A DNA stretch of 64,000 nucleotides, from positions 992,001 to 1,056,000 of the forward strand of contig NZ_VFPO01000001.1 of assembly GCF_006716765.1 (NCBI RefSeq), given 5' to 3'. Below the pieces are notes generated by a model. The model had not been told where the DNA came from, made no database searches, and saw only the letters and a program-made list of their open reading frames with translations. The position numbers and the translations under genes were made by a program. The DNA is from Actinomadura hallensis. Its GTDB lineage: Bacteria; Actinomycetota; Actinomycetes; Streptosporangiales; Streptosporangiaceae. Positions 26,243 through 39,361 of the stretch are shown here, one piece after another (within the stretch, counting starts at the first letter, position 1; every line of letters begins with the position of its first letter).

Positions 26243-26902
26243 TCACGGGCGCAGGCGGTACCCGACTCCGCGGACCGTCTCGATGCGGGCGGAGCCCAGC
26301 TTGCGCCGCAGGTAGCGGATGTAGACGTCCACGATGTTCGAGCCGGGGTCGAAGTCGAACCCCCACACCTGGCTGAGCAGCTGCTCCCGCGTCAGCACCT
26401 GGTCGGGATGGCGGCAGAACACCTCGGCCAGCGCGAACTCGCGGGCGGTCAGCTCGACCGTCCGGCCGCCGACGCGGGCCCGCCGCGTCCGCAGGTCCAG
26501 GTCGAGGTCGCCGGCGCGGAGGACGGTCGGCTCCTGGATCCGCTCGCTGCGCAGCCGCAGCCGGATGCGGGCGAGCAGCTCCTCGAAGGCGAACGGTTTG
26601 GCGAGGTAGTCGTCCGCGCCGCCCTCCAGGCCCGCGACGGTGTCCGCCACGCTGTCCCGCGCCGTCAGGATGATCATCGGGATGGTGACCCGCTCGCCGC
26701 GCAGCCGCCGCAGCACCGTGAAGCCGTCCTGCACCGGCAGGCCGAGGTCCAGGATCACCAGGTCGAACTCGCCGCTGCGCGCCTGCTCGTAGGCGGACAG
26801 CCCGTCCGTCACGACCCTGGTCGTGAACCCGTTCTTGTGCAGGCCCTTCTCCAGGAACGAGGTGATCCGCCGCTCGTCCTCGGCGATGAGGATCCTGTTC
26901 AC
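26243..26902 (-). CDS. OmpR/PhoB-family response regulator
   Basis: 219 residues from GTG 26902 (GGAGGAGGGCC upstream). Receiver domain: acidic pocket EDE at 8-10, phospho-accepting Asp52 (VILDLGLP), Lys102 (LAKPF). The C-terminal winged helix carries LTAREFALAEVFCRHPDQVLTREQLL seen in parts, then GSNIVDVYIRYLRRKLG and the RGVGYRL wing. It is activated by the kinase encoded just upstream on the same strand, with a 4-base GTGA overlap (26899-26902). The target is unknown; the DUF4956/VTC pair on the other side of the cluster is the obvious candidate. Confidence 0.94.
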   Translation of the reverse strand: MNRILIAEDERRITSFLEKGLHKNGFTTRVVTDGLSAYEQARSGEFDLVILDLGLPVQDGFTVLRRLRGERVTIPMIILTARDSVADTVAGLEGGADDYLAKPFAFEELLARIRLRLRSERIQEPTVLRAGDLDLDLRTRRARVGGRTVELTAREFALAEVFCRHPDQVLTREQLLSQVWGFDFDPGSNIVDVYIRYLRRKLGSARIETVRGVGYRLRP

Positions 26903-28500
26903 CGGCCCTCCTCCGCCGCACCGTACGTCCCCGCCCGACCGTACGTCGCCGTCTGAGCGGAAGGCGCGGTCTCGGCCCCCGCCGGCGGCGGCGCGGACGC
27001 CGCCGAGGCCGGGATACGCAGGTTGAGCGTGTCGGCCTCCGCGTCGACGTCGCCGTCCGCCCATGCGGCGGGCGCCGGGCGCAGCGGCAGCGTCAGGACG
27101 AACCGCGCGCCGCCGCCCGGCGGGCTCTCCACATGCGCGGTCCCGCCGTGCGCACGCGCGATGGACGCGACGATCGCCAGCCCGAGTCCCGCGCCGTCCC
27201 CCGTCCCGGAGGCGGTGTCGCCGGCCGCGCCCTGCCCGCGCCCGCCGCGGACGAACCGCTCGAAGATCCGCTCGGCGTCCTCCGGCGCGACGCCCGGCCC
27301 GCCGTCGCGCACCCACAGCAGCACCGACTCGCCCCGCACCGCCGAACCCACCTCGATCGTGTCGCCGTCCGCCGTGTGCCGCACCGCGTTGGACGCCAGC
27401 TGCATCAGCGCCTGCGTGAGCCGCTGCACGTCGCCCAGCACCCGCACCTCCGCGACCGCGCCGACCCGCCAGCGGCGGTCCCCGAGCCCGCGCGACTTCG
27501 CGACCACGTCGACGGTCAGGTCCGCGAGGTCGACCTCCCCGACGGTCAGGAAGTCCGGGCGGTCCGCCTTCGCCAGCATGATGAGGTCGTTGACCATCCG
27601 GTTCATCCGGTCGAGCTCCTCCATGAGCAGCGCCCGCGTCTCCTCCCGCTCGGCCGGGTCGTCGCCCATCAGCTCCAGGTGGCCGCGGATCACGGTGATC
27701 GGCGTCCGCAGCTCGTGGCCGGCGTCGTCGAGGAACCTGCGCTGCGCGGCGAACGCCGACTCCAGCCGGTCCAGCATCCGGTTGAACGTGGACGCCAGCG
27801 CCGCCACGTCGTCGTTGCCGCGGACGACGAGCCGTCGCGTCAGGTCCGACTCCCCGATCTGGTCGGCGGTCTGCCGGACGAGCCGGATCGGCGCGAGCAC
27901 CCGGCCCGCGATCAGCCAGCCGACGAGCCCCGCGACCGCCAGCGCCCCGAACGCGGTGAAGCCCAGCACCCGCGTCGTCTCCGTCACCTCGGCGCGCTGC
28001 GCGTCCCGGAACTGCACGACGACGAGCGCCGCCCGCCGCGGGTCGCCGGCCATCCGCACGGGCAGCACCGCGTACCGCACCTCCCCGGCCGTGCTGGTCG
28101 CCCACCCGTACGTCGGCCTCGTCGCCTTGGCGACCTCGGCGACGAACGCGGGATCGTTGTCGAGCCTGGCGGGAGGCCGCTGCGCACTGCGCCGCTCGGG
28201 CCGCCCGTCGACGACGGAGAAGAACGTCTCGTAGCTGTCGGGCAGGTTGTGGACGAGGTAGCCCGTCAGCAGCTCCGACACGTTCTCCGGGGGACGGCCC
28301 GTCGTCGCGTCCACCCCGTTCCGCGCGTAGCTGCGCAGCTTGTTGGCCTCGTGCGTGAGCTCGCCGTCGACCCGGTCGTCCAGCCGCGCCGACAGCACCG
28401 ACCAGGTCACCGCGACGGACCCGGCGAGCGCCAGCCCGACGAGCAGCAGCATCCAGCCCACGATGCGCGCCCGGGCGGTGATCCGCGCCTCAGTCGTCAT
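26899..28500 (-). CDS. HAMP-type sensor histidine kinase
   Basis: 533 residues from ATG 28500; ATGs at 28506 and 28518 in the same frame are alternatives. Helix 1 is at about 13-35, the external sensor at 36-175, helix 2 at about 178-198, then HAMP, the phosphorylation helix with His262 (LDDAGHELRTPI), and the HATPase domain with QLASNAVRHT (N box), VRDGGPGV (G1) and GLGLAIVASIARAHGG (G2). A Pro/Ala-rich tail of 50 residues follows. It pairs with the response regulator that overlaps its stop. Its start region overlaps the last codons of the poly-Asp protein upstream, so the three genes are one operon. The external signal is unknown. Confidence 0.94.
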   Translation of the reverse strand: MTTEARITARARIVGWMLLLVGLALAGSVAVTWSVLSARLDDRVDGELTHEANKLRSYARNGVDATTGRPPENVSELLTGYLVHNLPDSYETFFSVVDGRPERRSAQRPPARLDNDPAFVAEVAKATRPTYGWATSTAGEVRYAVLPVRMAGDPRRAALVVVQFRDAQRAEVTETTRVLGFTAFGALAVAGLVGWLIAGRVLAPIRLVRQTADQIGESDLTRRLVVRGNDDVAALASTFNRMLDRLESAFAAQRRFLDDAGHELRTPITVIRGHLELMGDDPAEREETRALLMEELDRMNRMVNDLIMLAKADRPDFLTVGEVDLADLTVDVVAKSRGLGDRRWRVGAVAEVRVLGDVQRLTQALMQLASNAVRHTADGDTIEVGSAVRGESVLLWVRDGGPGVAPEDAERIFERFVRGGRGQGAAGDTASGTGDGAGLGLAIVASIARAHGGTAHVESPPGGGARFVLTLPLRPAPAAWADGDVDAEADTLNLRIPASAASAPPPAGAETAPSAQTATYGRAGTYGAAEEGR

Positions 28501-28834
28501 CGTCATCGTCGTCGTCATCGTCGCCGTACGGTCCGTCGTCGTCATCGTCCGGTGCGACCGGCGGCGGCGCCACCGCGCGGCCCCCGGTGATCGCCGTGTC
28601 GGACGTGTTGGCCGGCGACGAGGGGGACCCCGGGGCCGGCGACGCGCCGGTCCCGCCGTCCGGGCCGCCCGCCGTCCGCGGCGCCTCGTCCCCGGCGGGA
28701 GGCGACGAGCTGACCTCGATGGTGTCGCCGAGCGACGGCGGGGCGGTCTCGTGGGCGCGGGCGAGCCCGGCCACGAGCCCGGCGACCAGCGCCCCGGCCA
28801 CCCCGATTCCGATGAACGGCGTGCGAACCGACAT
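28490..28834 (-). CDS. Small secreted/anchored protein with a poly-Asp C-terminus
   Basis: 114 residues from ATG 28834. One hydrophobic segment (FIGIGVAGALVAGLVAGLA) at about residues 6-25 acts as signal or anchor. Then a Pro/Ser/Gly-rich linker with TSDTAITGGRAV and an end made of two aspartate runs (five, then ten Asp separated by GPYG). Such a tail can bind Ca2+, Mg2+ or other cations. It is the first gene of the kinase/regulator operon, and its last codons overlap the kinase start. I infer a role in signal sensing at the cell surface; no family is recognised. Further upstream starts exist but would place residues before the helix. Confidence 0.7.
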   Translation of the reverse strand: MSVRTPFIGIGVAGALVAGLVAGLARAHETAPPSLGDTIEVSSSPPAGDEAPRTAGGPDGGTGASPAPGSPSSPANTSDTAITGGRAVAPPPVAPDDDDDGPYGDDDDDDDDDD

Positions 28835-29017
28835 GGGTACAACGTCGCACACGACTTGGAACGAATCGTTAACGCCACATGAGAGGTCCCTCATCTGGGC
28901 TGCTCAGCGCCCTTGTCCGACCCGTTCATGAGGGTTCTTTCATCTGCCTCTCACCCTCGTCCCATCGCGGGAGGGGACCGTACCGGCGGAAACGTCCCCG
29001 ACCAGATGGAGGTGTCC

Positions 29018-29656
29018 GTGGCCGCCCACGTCCTGTACGGACTCGCCGCCGACCTCGCCGCGATCACCGTGCTCGCGCAGGTGATCTACTTCCGCCGGCA
29101 TCGCCGCAGGGACCTGCGGCTCGCGTACATCGCGGTCAACGTGGGCGTCTTCACCGTCGTGTCGCTGCTGCTCGCCGAGCGCGCCGACGTCGCCGTCGGG
29201 TTCGGCCTGTTCGCCGTCCTGTCGATCATCCGGTTGCGGTCGGACGCCATCACCCAGGAGGAGATCGGCTACTACTTCGTGGCGCTGGCGCTGGGCCTGG
29301 TGAACGGCATCGCCGCGGTCATCCCCTGGCTCGCCGTCCTGCTCGACGTGGTCCTCCTCGCGATGATGTACGTCGCGGACCACCCGCGCTTCTCCCGACG
29401 CACCCACCACCAGGTGGTGACGCTCGACGTCGTCCACCGGGATCCGGAGGCGCTGCGAGCCGACCTGGAGTACCGACTCGGCGGGACGGTGCTCGCCCTG
29501 AACGTCACCGAGGTCGACTACGTGCGGGACGTGACCGTCGTGGACGTCCGTTACCGCCGGCATGCCTCGCCGGACGGGCCCGACGCCCCGGTGCCGTCCT
29601 CGCCCTATCCCACGTACGCGGTGACGGACGCGCGCCCCGGGCGGGTGGTCCGATGA
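29018..29656 (+). CDS. DUF4956 membrane protein
   Basis: 212 residues from GTG 29018, which follows ATGGAGG at five bases; ATG 29006 would place the site inside the gene. Four or so hydrophobic helices (AADLAAITVLAQVIYF, LAYIAVNVGVFTVVSLLL, VGFGLFAVLSIIRLRSD, VALALGLVNGIAAVIPWLAVLLDVVLLAMM as seen in parts) are followed by a C-terminal soluble domain. The FGLFAVLSIIRLRSDAI motif and length are those of DUF4956. These proteins are commonly encoded next to VTC-domain proteins, as here: the next ATG overlaps the stop (ATGA, 29653-29656). A joint role in membrane-linked polyphosphate or cell-wall polymer work is inferred. Confidence 0.88.
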   Translation: MAAHVLYGLAADLAAITVLAQVIYFRRHRRRDLRLAYIAVNVGVFTVVSLLLAERADVAVGFGLFAVLSIIRLRSDAITQEEIGYYFVALALGLVNGIAAVIPWLAVLLDVVLLAMMYVADHPRFSRRTHHQVVTLDVVHRDPEALRADLEYRLGGTVLALNVTEVDYVRDVTVVDVRYRRHASPDGPDAPVPSSPYPTYAVTDARPGRVVR

Positions 29657-30504
29657 CCGCCGACAGGGCTGTCGCCGGTACCGGCGACGACGCCACAGAT
29701 GGGGCCGCCGTCCTGGACCGCCTCACCACCGCACTGTCGCCGATCGGGCTTCCCCAGGTACTGGAACGGGCCGAACTGCAGACCCGGATCGACCGCAAGT
29801 ACCTGGTGCCCGCCGCCGTGTGCGAGGCGATGATCCCGCGGCTCGCCGAGGAGTACGCGGCGCTGGACATCGGCGGCCTCCGCCGGTTCCGCTACTCGTC
29901 CACCTACTTCGACACGCCCGACCTCCTCACCTTCCGCCAGCACCGGCAGGGCCGGCGTCACCGGTTCAAGATCCGCACCCGGGCGTACCTGGACAGCGGG
30001 GAGTGCACGTTCGAGCTGAAGCTCGCGGGCGCGCGGAACGTCACCGACAAGCGACGCATGCACTACGACATCGCGCGCCGCGGGGAGCTGACCGGTGCGG
30101 CGCACGCCTTCCTCGAGGACGTGCTGCTCACGGCCTACCGGATGAACCCGCCCGACACCGTCGTGCCGTCCGCGACGACCGAGTACCTGCGCTCGACCCT
30201 CGTCCATGTCGCCGGGGCCGGCCGCGTGACGCTGGACGCGGCGCTGACCTGCACGCGGGACGGCGTCGCCGCGTTCGCCGACCGGGGGCTCGTCCTGGTC
30301 GAGTCGAAGTCGGAGCGGGCCGACGCCCCCGTGGACCGGATCCTCCGCGAGCACGGCATCCGGCCCGTGAAGATCAGCAAGTACTGCGTGGCGGTGGCCG
30401 TCCTCTACCCGAGGGTCCGCGCCAACCCCTGGCATGCGGCGATGCGCGCGTGCTTCGGCGGCGCCGGGACGGCCTTTACGGGCCCGGTCCACCGGGGTAG
30501 GTAA
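29653..30504 (+). CDS. VTC-domain protein (polyphosphate polymerase-like)
   Basis: 283 residues, start coupled to the DUF4956 stop. The VTC tunnel fold is shown by the basic substrate motif RIDRKYLVP near residue 40, FRYSSTYFDTPDL, RHRFKIRTRAYLDSGECTFELKLAG in parts, VESKSE (metal-binding Glu) and KISKYCVAV near the end. In yeast Vtc4 this fold polymerises ATP gamma-phosphate into polyphosphate. Bacterial members paired with DUF4956 are largely uncharacterised. All expected basic and acidic positions of the tunnel appear present, so catalysis is possible. It is divergent from the poly-Asp/two-component operon, which may control it. Confidence 0.9.
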   Translation: MTADRAVAGTGDDATDGAAVLDRLTTALSPIGLPQVLERAELQTRIDRKYLVPAAVCEAMIPRLAEEYAALDIGGLRRFRYSSTYFDTPDLLTFRQHRQGRRHRFKIRTRAYLDSGECTFELKLAGARNVTDKRRMHYDIARRGELTGAAHAFLEDVLLTAYRMNPPDTVVPSATTEYLRSTLVHVAGAGRVTLDAALTCTRDGVAAFADRGLVLVESKSERADAPVDRILREHGIRPVKISKYCVAVAVLYPRVRANPWHAAMRACFGGAGTAFTGPVHRGR

Positions 30505-30510
30505 TGAACT

Positions 30511-30870
30511 GTGCAAGTCGCACCGAGGCAGACAGGCGAGTGGCGGATCTCACCGGCGATCCCGGCCGTGGCGAATCTCGCCCTCGCGGTGCTCTGGGCG
30601 TTCACCGCACTGGGCGGTTGGGCCGAGCAGGCGTTCTGCGGCCTGGGAGACGCCCGCGACCAGGTGTGCGTCGCGGACGTCCGGGACGCGGTGCTGGTGT
30701 CGCTGGCCGCCGTGGTCCCGGCAGCGGGAATCGTTCTGGTCTCCGTGGCGTTCCATCTCCTGCGGAGAGTCCCCGACCGCCTCGTCGGCATGCTCACAGC
30801 GGCGGCCTTCCTGTGGGTCGTCGCCGAGGCCGTCGTCTTCTTCGGCGGCCATCTCGCCCGGACGAGCTGA
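30511..30870 (+). CDS. Small integral membrane protein of unknown function
   Basis: 119 residues from GTG 30511, six bases after the VTC stop, so probably in the same transcript. Three hydrophobic helices: IPAVANLALAVLWAFTAL, VLVSLAAVVPAAGIVLVSVAF and LTAAAFLWVVAEAVVFFGG. Two cysteines (FCGLGDARDQVCVAD) lie in the first loop, probably external. No family recognised. It may be a third component of the DUF4956/VTC unit, but it could equally be independent. Confidence 0.6.
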   Translation: MQVAPRQTGEWRISPAIPAVANLALAVLWAFTALGGWAEQAFCGLGDARDQVCVADVRDAVLVSLAAVVPAAGIVLVSVAFHLLRRVPDRLVGMLTAAAFLWVVAEAVVFFGGHLARTS

Positions 30871-31517
30871 CCGCGTACCGCGAACGTGCAGGTAGATCGC
30901 CTGGCGGCCGGTGAGCCTTCGGGAGCGGGGCCGGAGACGCGTGAAAAACCGCGTGTGTCGGTTTGACGTTGCGTCCCCGGGGGCATAATGTTCTCTCCGC
31001 CCCACAGGGGAGCGGGACGCCGGAAGGCGGCCGGCCCGTGGGGAAGCCACCATCGACCGAGCAGACGCGGTTTCGCCGTGTCCGCCGATCGGCGGCATCA
31101 GAAAAAGCCGATTTTGACAATCGCGCCGGATCTGATGAAATGGCTTCACCGCCCGGAAGACGCCGCGCAAGCGGCATCGGAACGGCGCTGCCGGAAAAGC
31201 TTGAAATTGACATTCCAAGCGGCTCCGGTAGAGTAAAAAATGAGTCGCCCCGGGGCCGGGGTCCGTGTGAGCGGGTTTCGGCGCGGTGGGTGTCCGTTTC
31301 TTGAGAACTCAACAGCGTGTTAAAAGCCAGTGCCTTTATCGGCTCGGCCGGGTTTTGTCTGGTCGGGTCGCCCCGTCGCCATCCTCTTTGCGGGGGGTGG
31401 TTGGGGATTTCTTTGAGGCAGGAACCTCTTTTGGGGTTCATTGCCGGGATTGTTTTCCTCAAGGTTTTGGCCGGCGTCGCGGGACGTGTGTCTCGTGGTG
31501 TCGGTCGTTTCGAAGCC
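30871..31517 (+). promoter_or_regulatory. rRNA operon leader with tandem promoters
   Basis: No gene. At least three promoter-like pairs point toward the 16S gene: TTGACG 30963-30968 with CATAAT 30984-30989 (15-base spacer); TTGACA 31114-31119 with TGAAAT 31136-31141 (16 bases); TTGACA 31207-31212 with TAGAGT 31229-31234 (16 bases). The last is the best. TTTCTTGAGAACTCAACAGCG at about 31297-31316 resembles the antitermination/processing element also found before 23S at about 33360. Multiple promoters are normal for actinomycete rrn operons. Confidence 0.75.
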
Positions 31518-36574
<5,057 letters not shown>

Positions 36575-36709
36575 CAATCCGATCTTGATGAGTTGCTGTG
36601 TGGTGTTCGCGTCCCTGTGTGGTTCTCAGAAAACAACCTGGGCCAACCCGGTTGTTGATAAGTGAATCATTGGTTTGCCTGCCCTGTGTGTTGGGGTGGT
36701 GCGTTGGTC

Positions 36710-36826
36710 GTTCGGTGGTTTTGGCGAAGGGGAAACACCCGGTCCCATTCCGAACCCGGTAGTTAAGCTCTTCAGCGCCGATGGTACTGCATGGGAGACT
36801 GTGTGGGAGAGTAGGACGCCGCCGGA
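36710..36826 (+). rRNA. rrf: 5S ribosomal RNA
   Basis: TTCGGTGGTTTTGGCGAAGG start, CATTCCGAACCCGGTAGTTAAG loop and GGGAGAGTAGGACGCCGCCG end are the conserved 5S elements. About 117 bases, separated from 23S by a 135-base spacer without other genes. Confidence 0.95.
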
Positions 36827-36841
36827 CTCATATTAAAAGGG

Positions 36842-36878
36842 GGGTCCCGCCTTAGTGGCGGGGCCCTTCTTCTTTTTT
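36842..36878 (+). terminator. Terminator of the rRNA operon
   Basis: GGGTCCCGCC and GGCGGGGCCC form a 10-bp stem (one G-T pair) with a short TTAGT loop followed by a T/C-rich run (TTCTTCTTTTTT), 15 bases after 5S. It also lies at the broken 3' end of the opposing MFS gene. Confidence 0.93.
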
Positions 36879-36975
36879 GTTTTGGCTCGTGGTTTGTTCG
36901 CGTCTTCGTCAGGCGCGTCGCTGCCGTCGGTGCTTGGGGCCCGGGGTGGGGGGCGGCGTTGTTCGCGTCGTGTCG

Positions 36976-38055
36976 TGGAGCGAAGCCTGCGGTGTTGAGG
37001 ATGGTGCCTCCGGTTGCTCCGCCGATGGCGACGCCGATGTAGGTGCCGGAGGTGTTGAGGGCCAGCGCCTGTGTGGCCACCGGTCTGGCCAGCAGCTGCA
37101 GCCTGGACTGGACGGCCGGGAAGTTCCAGAACGCCGCGCCTCCCCACACCGTGACGATGGCGAACACCAGTACCAGCGGCACCGGACGCAGCGGCCACAG
37201 AACCACCAGCGCCGCCATCGTCGCGAGAAACGCCCCGACTCCGACGATGCGGGTGCGGTCGGGGCCCCAGGCGTCGGTGGCGCGTCCACCCGCCCAGATG
37301 CCGACCATGCCCGCCAGCCCGAACATGTGAAGAGGAGACCCCTGTCCGGTCACGCTCGCATCGGCCAACGCCGCCGCGAACGGAGCGAGGTACGTCAGCA
37401 GCATCATCGACCCGAACATCAGCACGACGTTCGCGGCCAGGCCGGGCGAGATGGCCGGGCGGCCGAGCACGGCGAGCTGGTCGCGCACCGGCAGGACCTT
37501 CTGCTCGGCGGCGGTGCGCGGCAGCGCGGCGGCGAACCCGAAGGCGACCAGGGCGCCCGCGGACGCCATCAGCGCGAACGTCGCACGCCACCCGGACATG
37601 CCGCCGATCCAGGCCCCGGCCGGGACGCCGAACGCGATCGCGCCGGTGACCCCGAACGCCACGGCCGCCACGGCGCGTCCCGCCCCCTCGGGCGGCGCGA
37701 GCCTCGCAACCGTCGCGAACAGGGCCGGCGTCGCGGTGGCGGCGGCGAGAGCCGCCACGATCCGCAAGGCCATCAGGACGGGGAACGCCGGGCTCACCGC
37801 CGCGCTGGCGTTGGCGGCGGTGAAGACGAGCGCGGCCGAGACCAGGACGGTTCTCCGGGGCGCCCGAGCCGTCGCGACGGCGGCGAGCGGCGCGGCGACC
37901 GCCACGGTCACCGAGAAGACCGTGCCGAGCTGCCCGGCGGTCCCCACGCTCACGTCCAGGGAGCGGGCGATCTCGGGCAGCACCCCGGCGATCACGTAGT
38001 CGTCGGTGTAGAAGACGAGGGCTCCCGCCGCGAGGGCGAGCAATCAGCGGGGCAT
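36976..38055 (-). pseudogene. MFS drug-efflux gene broken at both ends, beside the rRNA operon
   Basis: The frame encodes an MFS transporter of the chloramphenicol/sugar-efflux type (VFYTDDYVIAGVLPEIARSL, then APRRTVLVSAALVF, then FGVPAGAWIGGMSGWRATF). The natural start ATG at 38055, with GGAG upstream, is followed by CCC CGC TGA: a stop at codon 4, right before LLALAAGALV. At the other end homology stops after the eleventh helix (YIGVAIGGATGGTILNTAGFAP, about 36976); helix 12 is absent and the frame runs on as Pro/Arg-rich nonsense through the rrn terminator into 5S before stopping at 36772. A TTG at 38043 could restart translation, but the C-terminus would remain incomplete. Confidence 0.8.
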
Positions 38056-38104
38056 CGGCACTCCGGGAAACCAGGCGCGGACGATCATCAGCGGCCCACT
38101 TCAT

Positions 38105-38114
38105 GGAACGTTCC
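38105..38114. promoter_or_regulatory. Palindrome upstream of the MFS pseudogene
   Basis: GGAACGTTCC is a perfect 10-bp palindrome (TGGGAACGTTCCA in the minus orientation, with one more near match) 50 bases before the ATG of the efflux gene. It is a plausible operator for a drug-responsive repressor; no regulator gene is adjacent. Confidence 0.4.
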
Positions 38115-38516
38115 CATCGCTGCGCCAAGCCCTTTACCGAGACGGTGGTCGGCGCCTCACGGCGTCGCCGGCCGACGTGCGGAACAGGCGTTCGGTGAGA
38201 CCCCTGAGCAGGAGAAAGACCGTTCGGCAACGGTAATGGTTCGCATGCCGAGAATCGGCGGACGGTCGCCGGGAAGCCGATGTGAACGACCTGTCACTGA
38301 TCACCTATGGGGATGGGCAACTGCGGGTTCGAAACCTTTTCGTCGGCCGCCGAGGCTGGCGCTTCGGGATCATTGCCGTAAGCTCAAGGCAGAGCCGAAG
38401 CCATTTCGGTTCGAAGAGACGCATGTGCGTTCGGGTTCCGAACAACCGAAAGTACGCCTTTTGATTAAGGGGTTATGACGGGGAAGGAACCTCTCGATCC
38501 CAGGGAGGAAGATGGG
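38115..38516. other. Intergenic region, no gene seen
   Basis: About 400 bases between the MFS pseudogene and the DUF397 gene. No coding frame with domain or ribosome-binding site. The base composition drops to near 55-60 % G+C around 38330-38480, unlike the rest of the protein-coding part of the window. An HTH (XRE) gene that usually precedes DUF397 genes is not found here. Confidence 0.5.
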
Positions 38517-38723
38517 ATGGACCGTCTGGCTCTCCGGCGCGCCACCTGGCGCAAGAGTTCCCGTAGCAAGGCGTCGAGCAACTGTGTGGAGGTCGCCGGC
38601 CTGCGGTCGGGCGTCGGAATCCGGGACAGCAAGTCGCCCGCGGGTCCGACGCTGACCGTCACCGCCGCCGCATGGGCGGCGTTCGTCAACGTCGCCAAGG
38701 CCGGCGAACACGATCTCGGCTGA
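38517..38723 (+). CDS. DUF397 protein, without its usual HTH partner
   Basis: 68 residues from ATG 38517, after GGGAGGAAG; an ATG at 38475 would add 14 residues. The DUF397 signature is clear: ATWRKSSRS, SSNCVEVAGL, GIRDSKSP and a C-terminal AAWAAFVNVAK. DUF397 proteins of actinomycetes act with an adjacent XRE-family regulator (the BldB/Scr1-like pairs). None is adjacent, so this copy is an orphan. Whether it interacts with a distant regulator is unknown. Confidence 0.88.
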   Translation: MDRLALRRATWRKSSRSKASSNCVEVAGLRSGVGIRDSKSPAGPTLTVTAAAWAAFVNVAKAGEHDLG

Positions 38724-38795
38724 TGATGAAGGCCCGGTGCCCGAGCCGCACGAACCCGAGGCGCCGGACTCCTCGGGTTCGGTGGATGAAGGGCG

Positions 38796-39188
38796 TCAGA
38801 GCGGGTCGAGACGGGTTCTGAGCAGGCAGAACTCGTTGCCCTCCGGGTCGGCGAGGACGTACCAGGGCTCCTGCCCCGTCTGGCCGACGTCGGCGTGCCT
38901 GGCGCCGATGGCGAGGAGGCGTTCGAGTTCGGCGTCCTGGTCCCGGTCGGTGGCGTTGACGTCGAAGTGCAGTCGCAGCTGATGGGTCTTCGGATCGTCG
39001 TTGCGGCTGAGGACGATCGTGGGCTGCGGTCCGCCGAACCCCTCGCGCGGGCCGATCTCGATGGCCTCGACGGTCCCTCCGTCCTCCTCGCGTTCGAGGA
39101 CGACGAAGTCCAGGACCTCGCACCAGAACCGAGCGAGCGCCTCCGGGTCGCGGCACTCGAGGACGAACTCGCTGATACGGCATGCCAT
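38796..39188 (-). CDS. VOC-family (glyoxalase-like) protein
   Basis: 130 residues from ATG 39188, with GAGAGGAAG upstream. Two beta-alpha-beta-beta-beta halves of the vicinal oxygen chelate fold are visible: ISEFVLECRDPEALARFWCEVLDF and LRLHFDVNATDRDQDAELERLLAIGA, ending PWYVLADPEGNEFCLL. The last segment, with Glu, and His in LRLHFDV are the usual metal ligands. Members include glyoxalases, dioxygenases and antibiotic-binding proteins; substrate cannot be told. It is a single gene on the minus strand. Confidence 0.9.
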   Translation of the reverse strand: MACRISEFVLECRDPEALARFWCEVLDFVVLEREEDGGTVEAIEIGPREGFGGPQPTIVLSRNDDPKTHQLRLHFDVNATDRDQDAELERLLAIGARHADVGQTGQEPWYVLADPEGNEFCLLRTRLDPL

Positions 39189-39361
39189 GGACGGGACTTC
39201 CTCTCGGCGTGGAGACGCAGAGTGGCGGGACGGCCATGTACGGCCCCCGCTGGGGAACACGCCCGCGAACGGTACCTAACGAGACGTGCGGGAGCGAGCG
39301 CATTTCCAGGCCCTCACGCACCCGGTGAGCGCGAGGCGTCCCGTCCGGAGCCCGGCCCGGT

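Noticed and set aside
36877-38478. 533-residue plus-strand frame over the MFS pseudogene
   Set aside because: Mirror of the MFS frame, rich in Arg/Gly/Asp, no domain. The transporter sense is on the minus strand.
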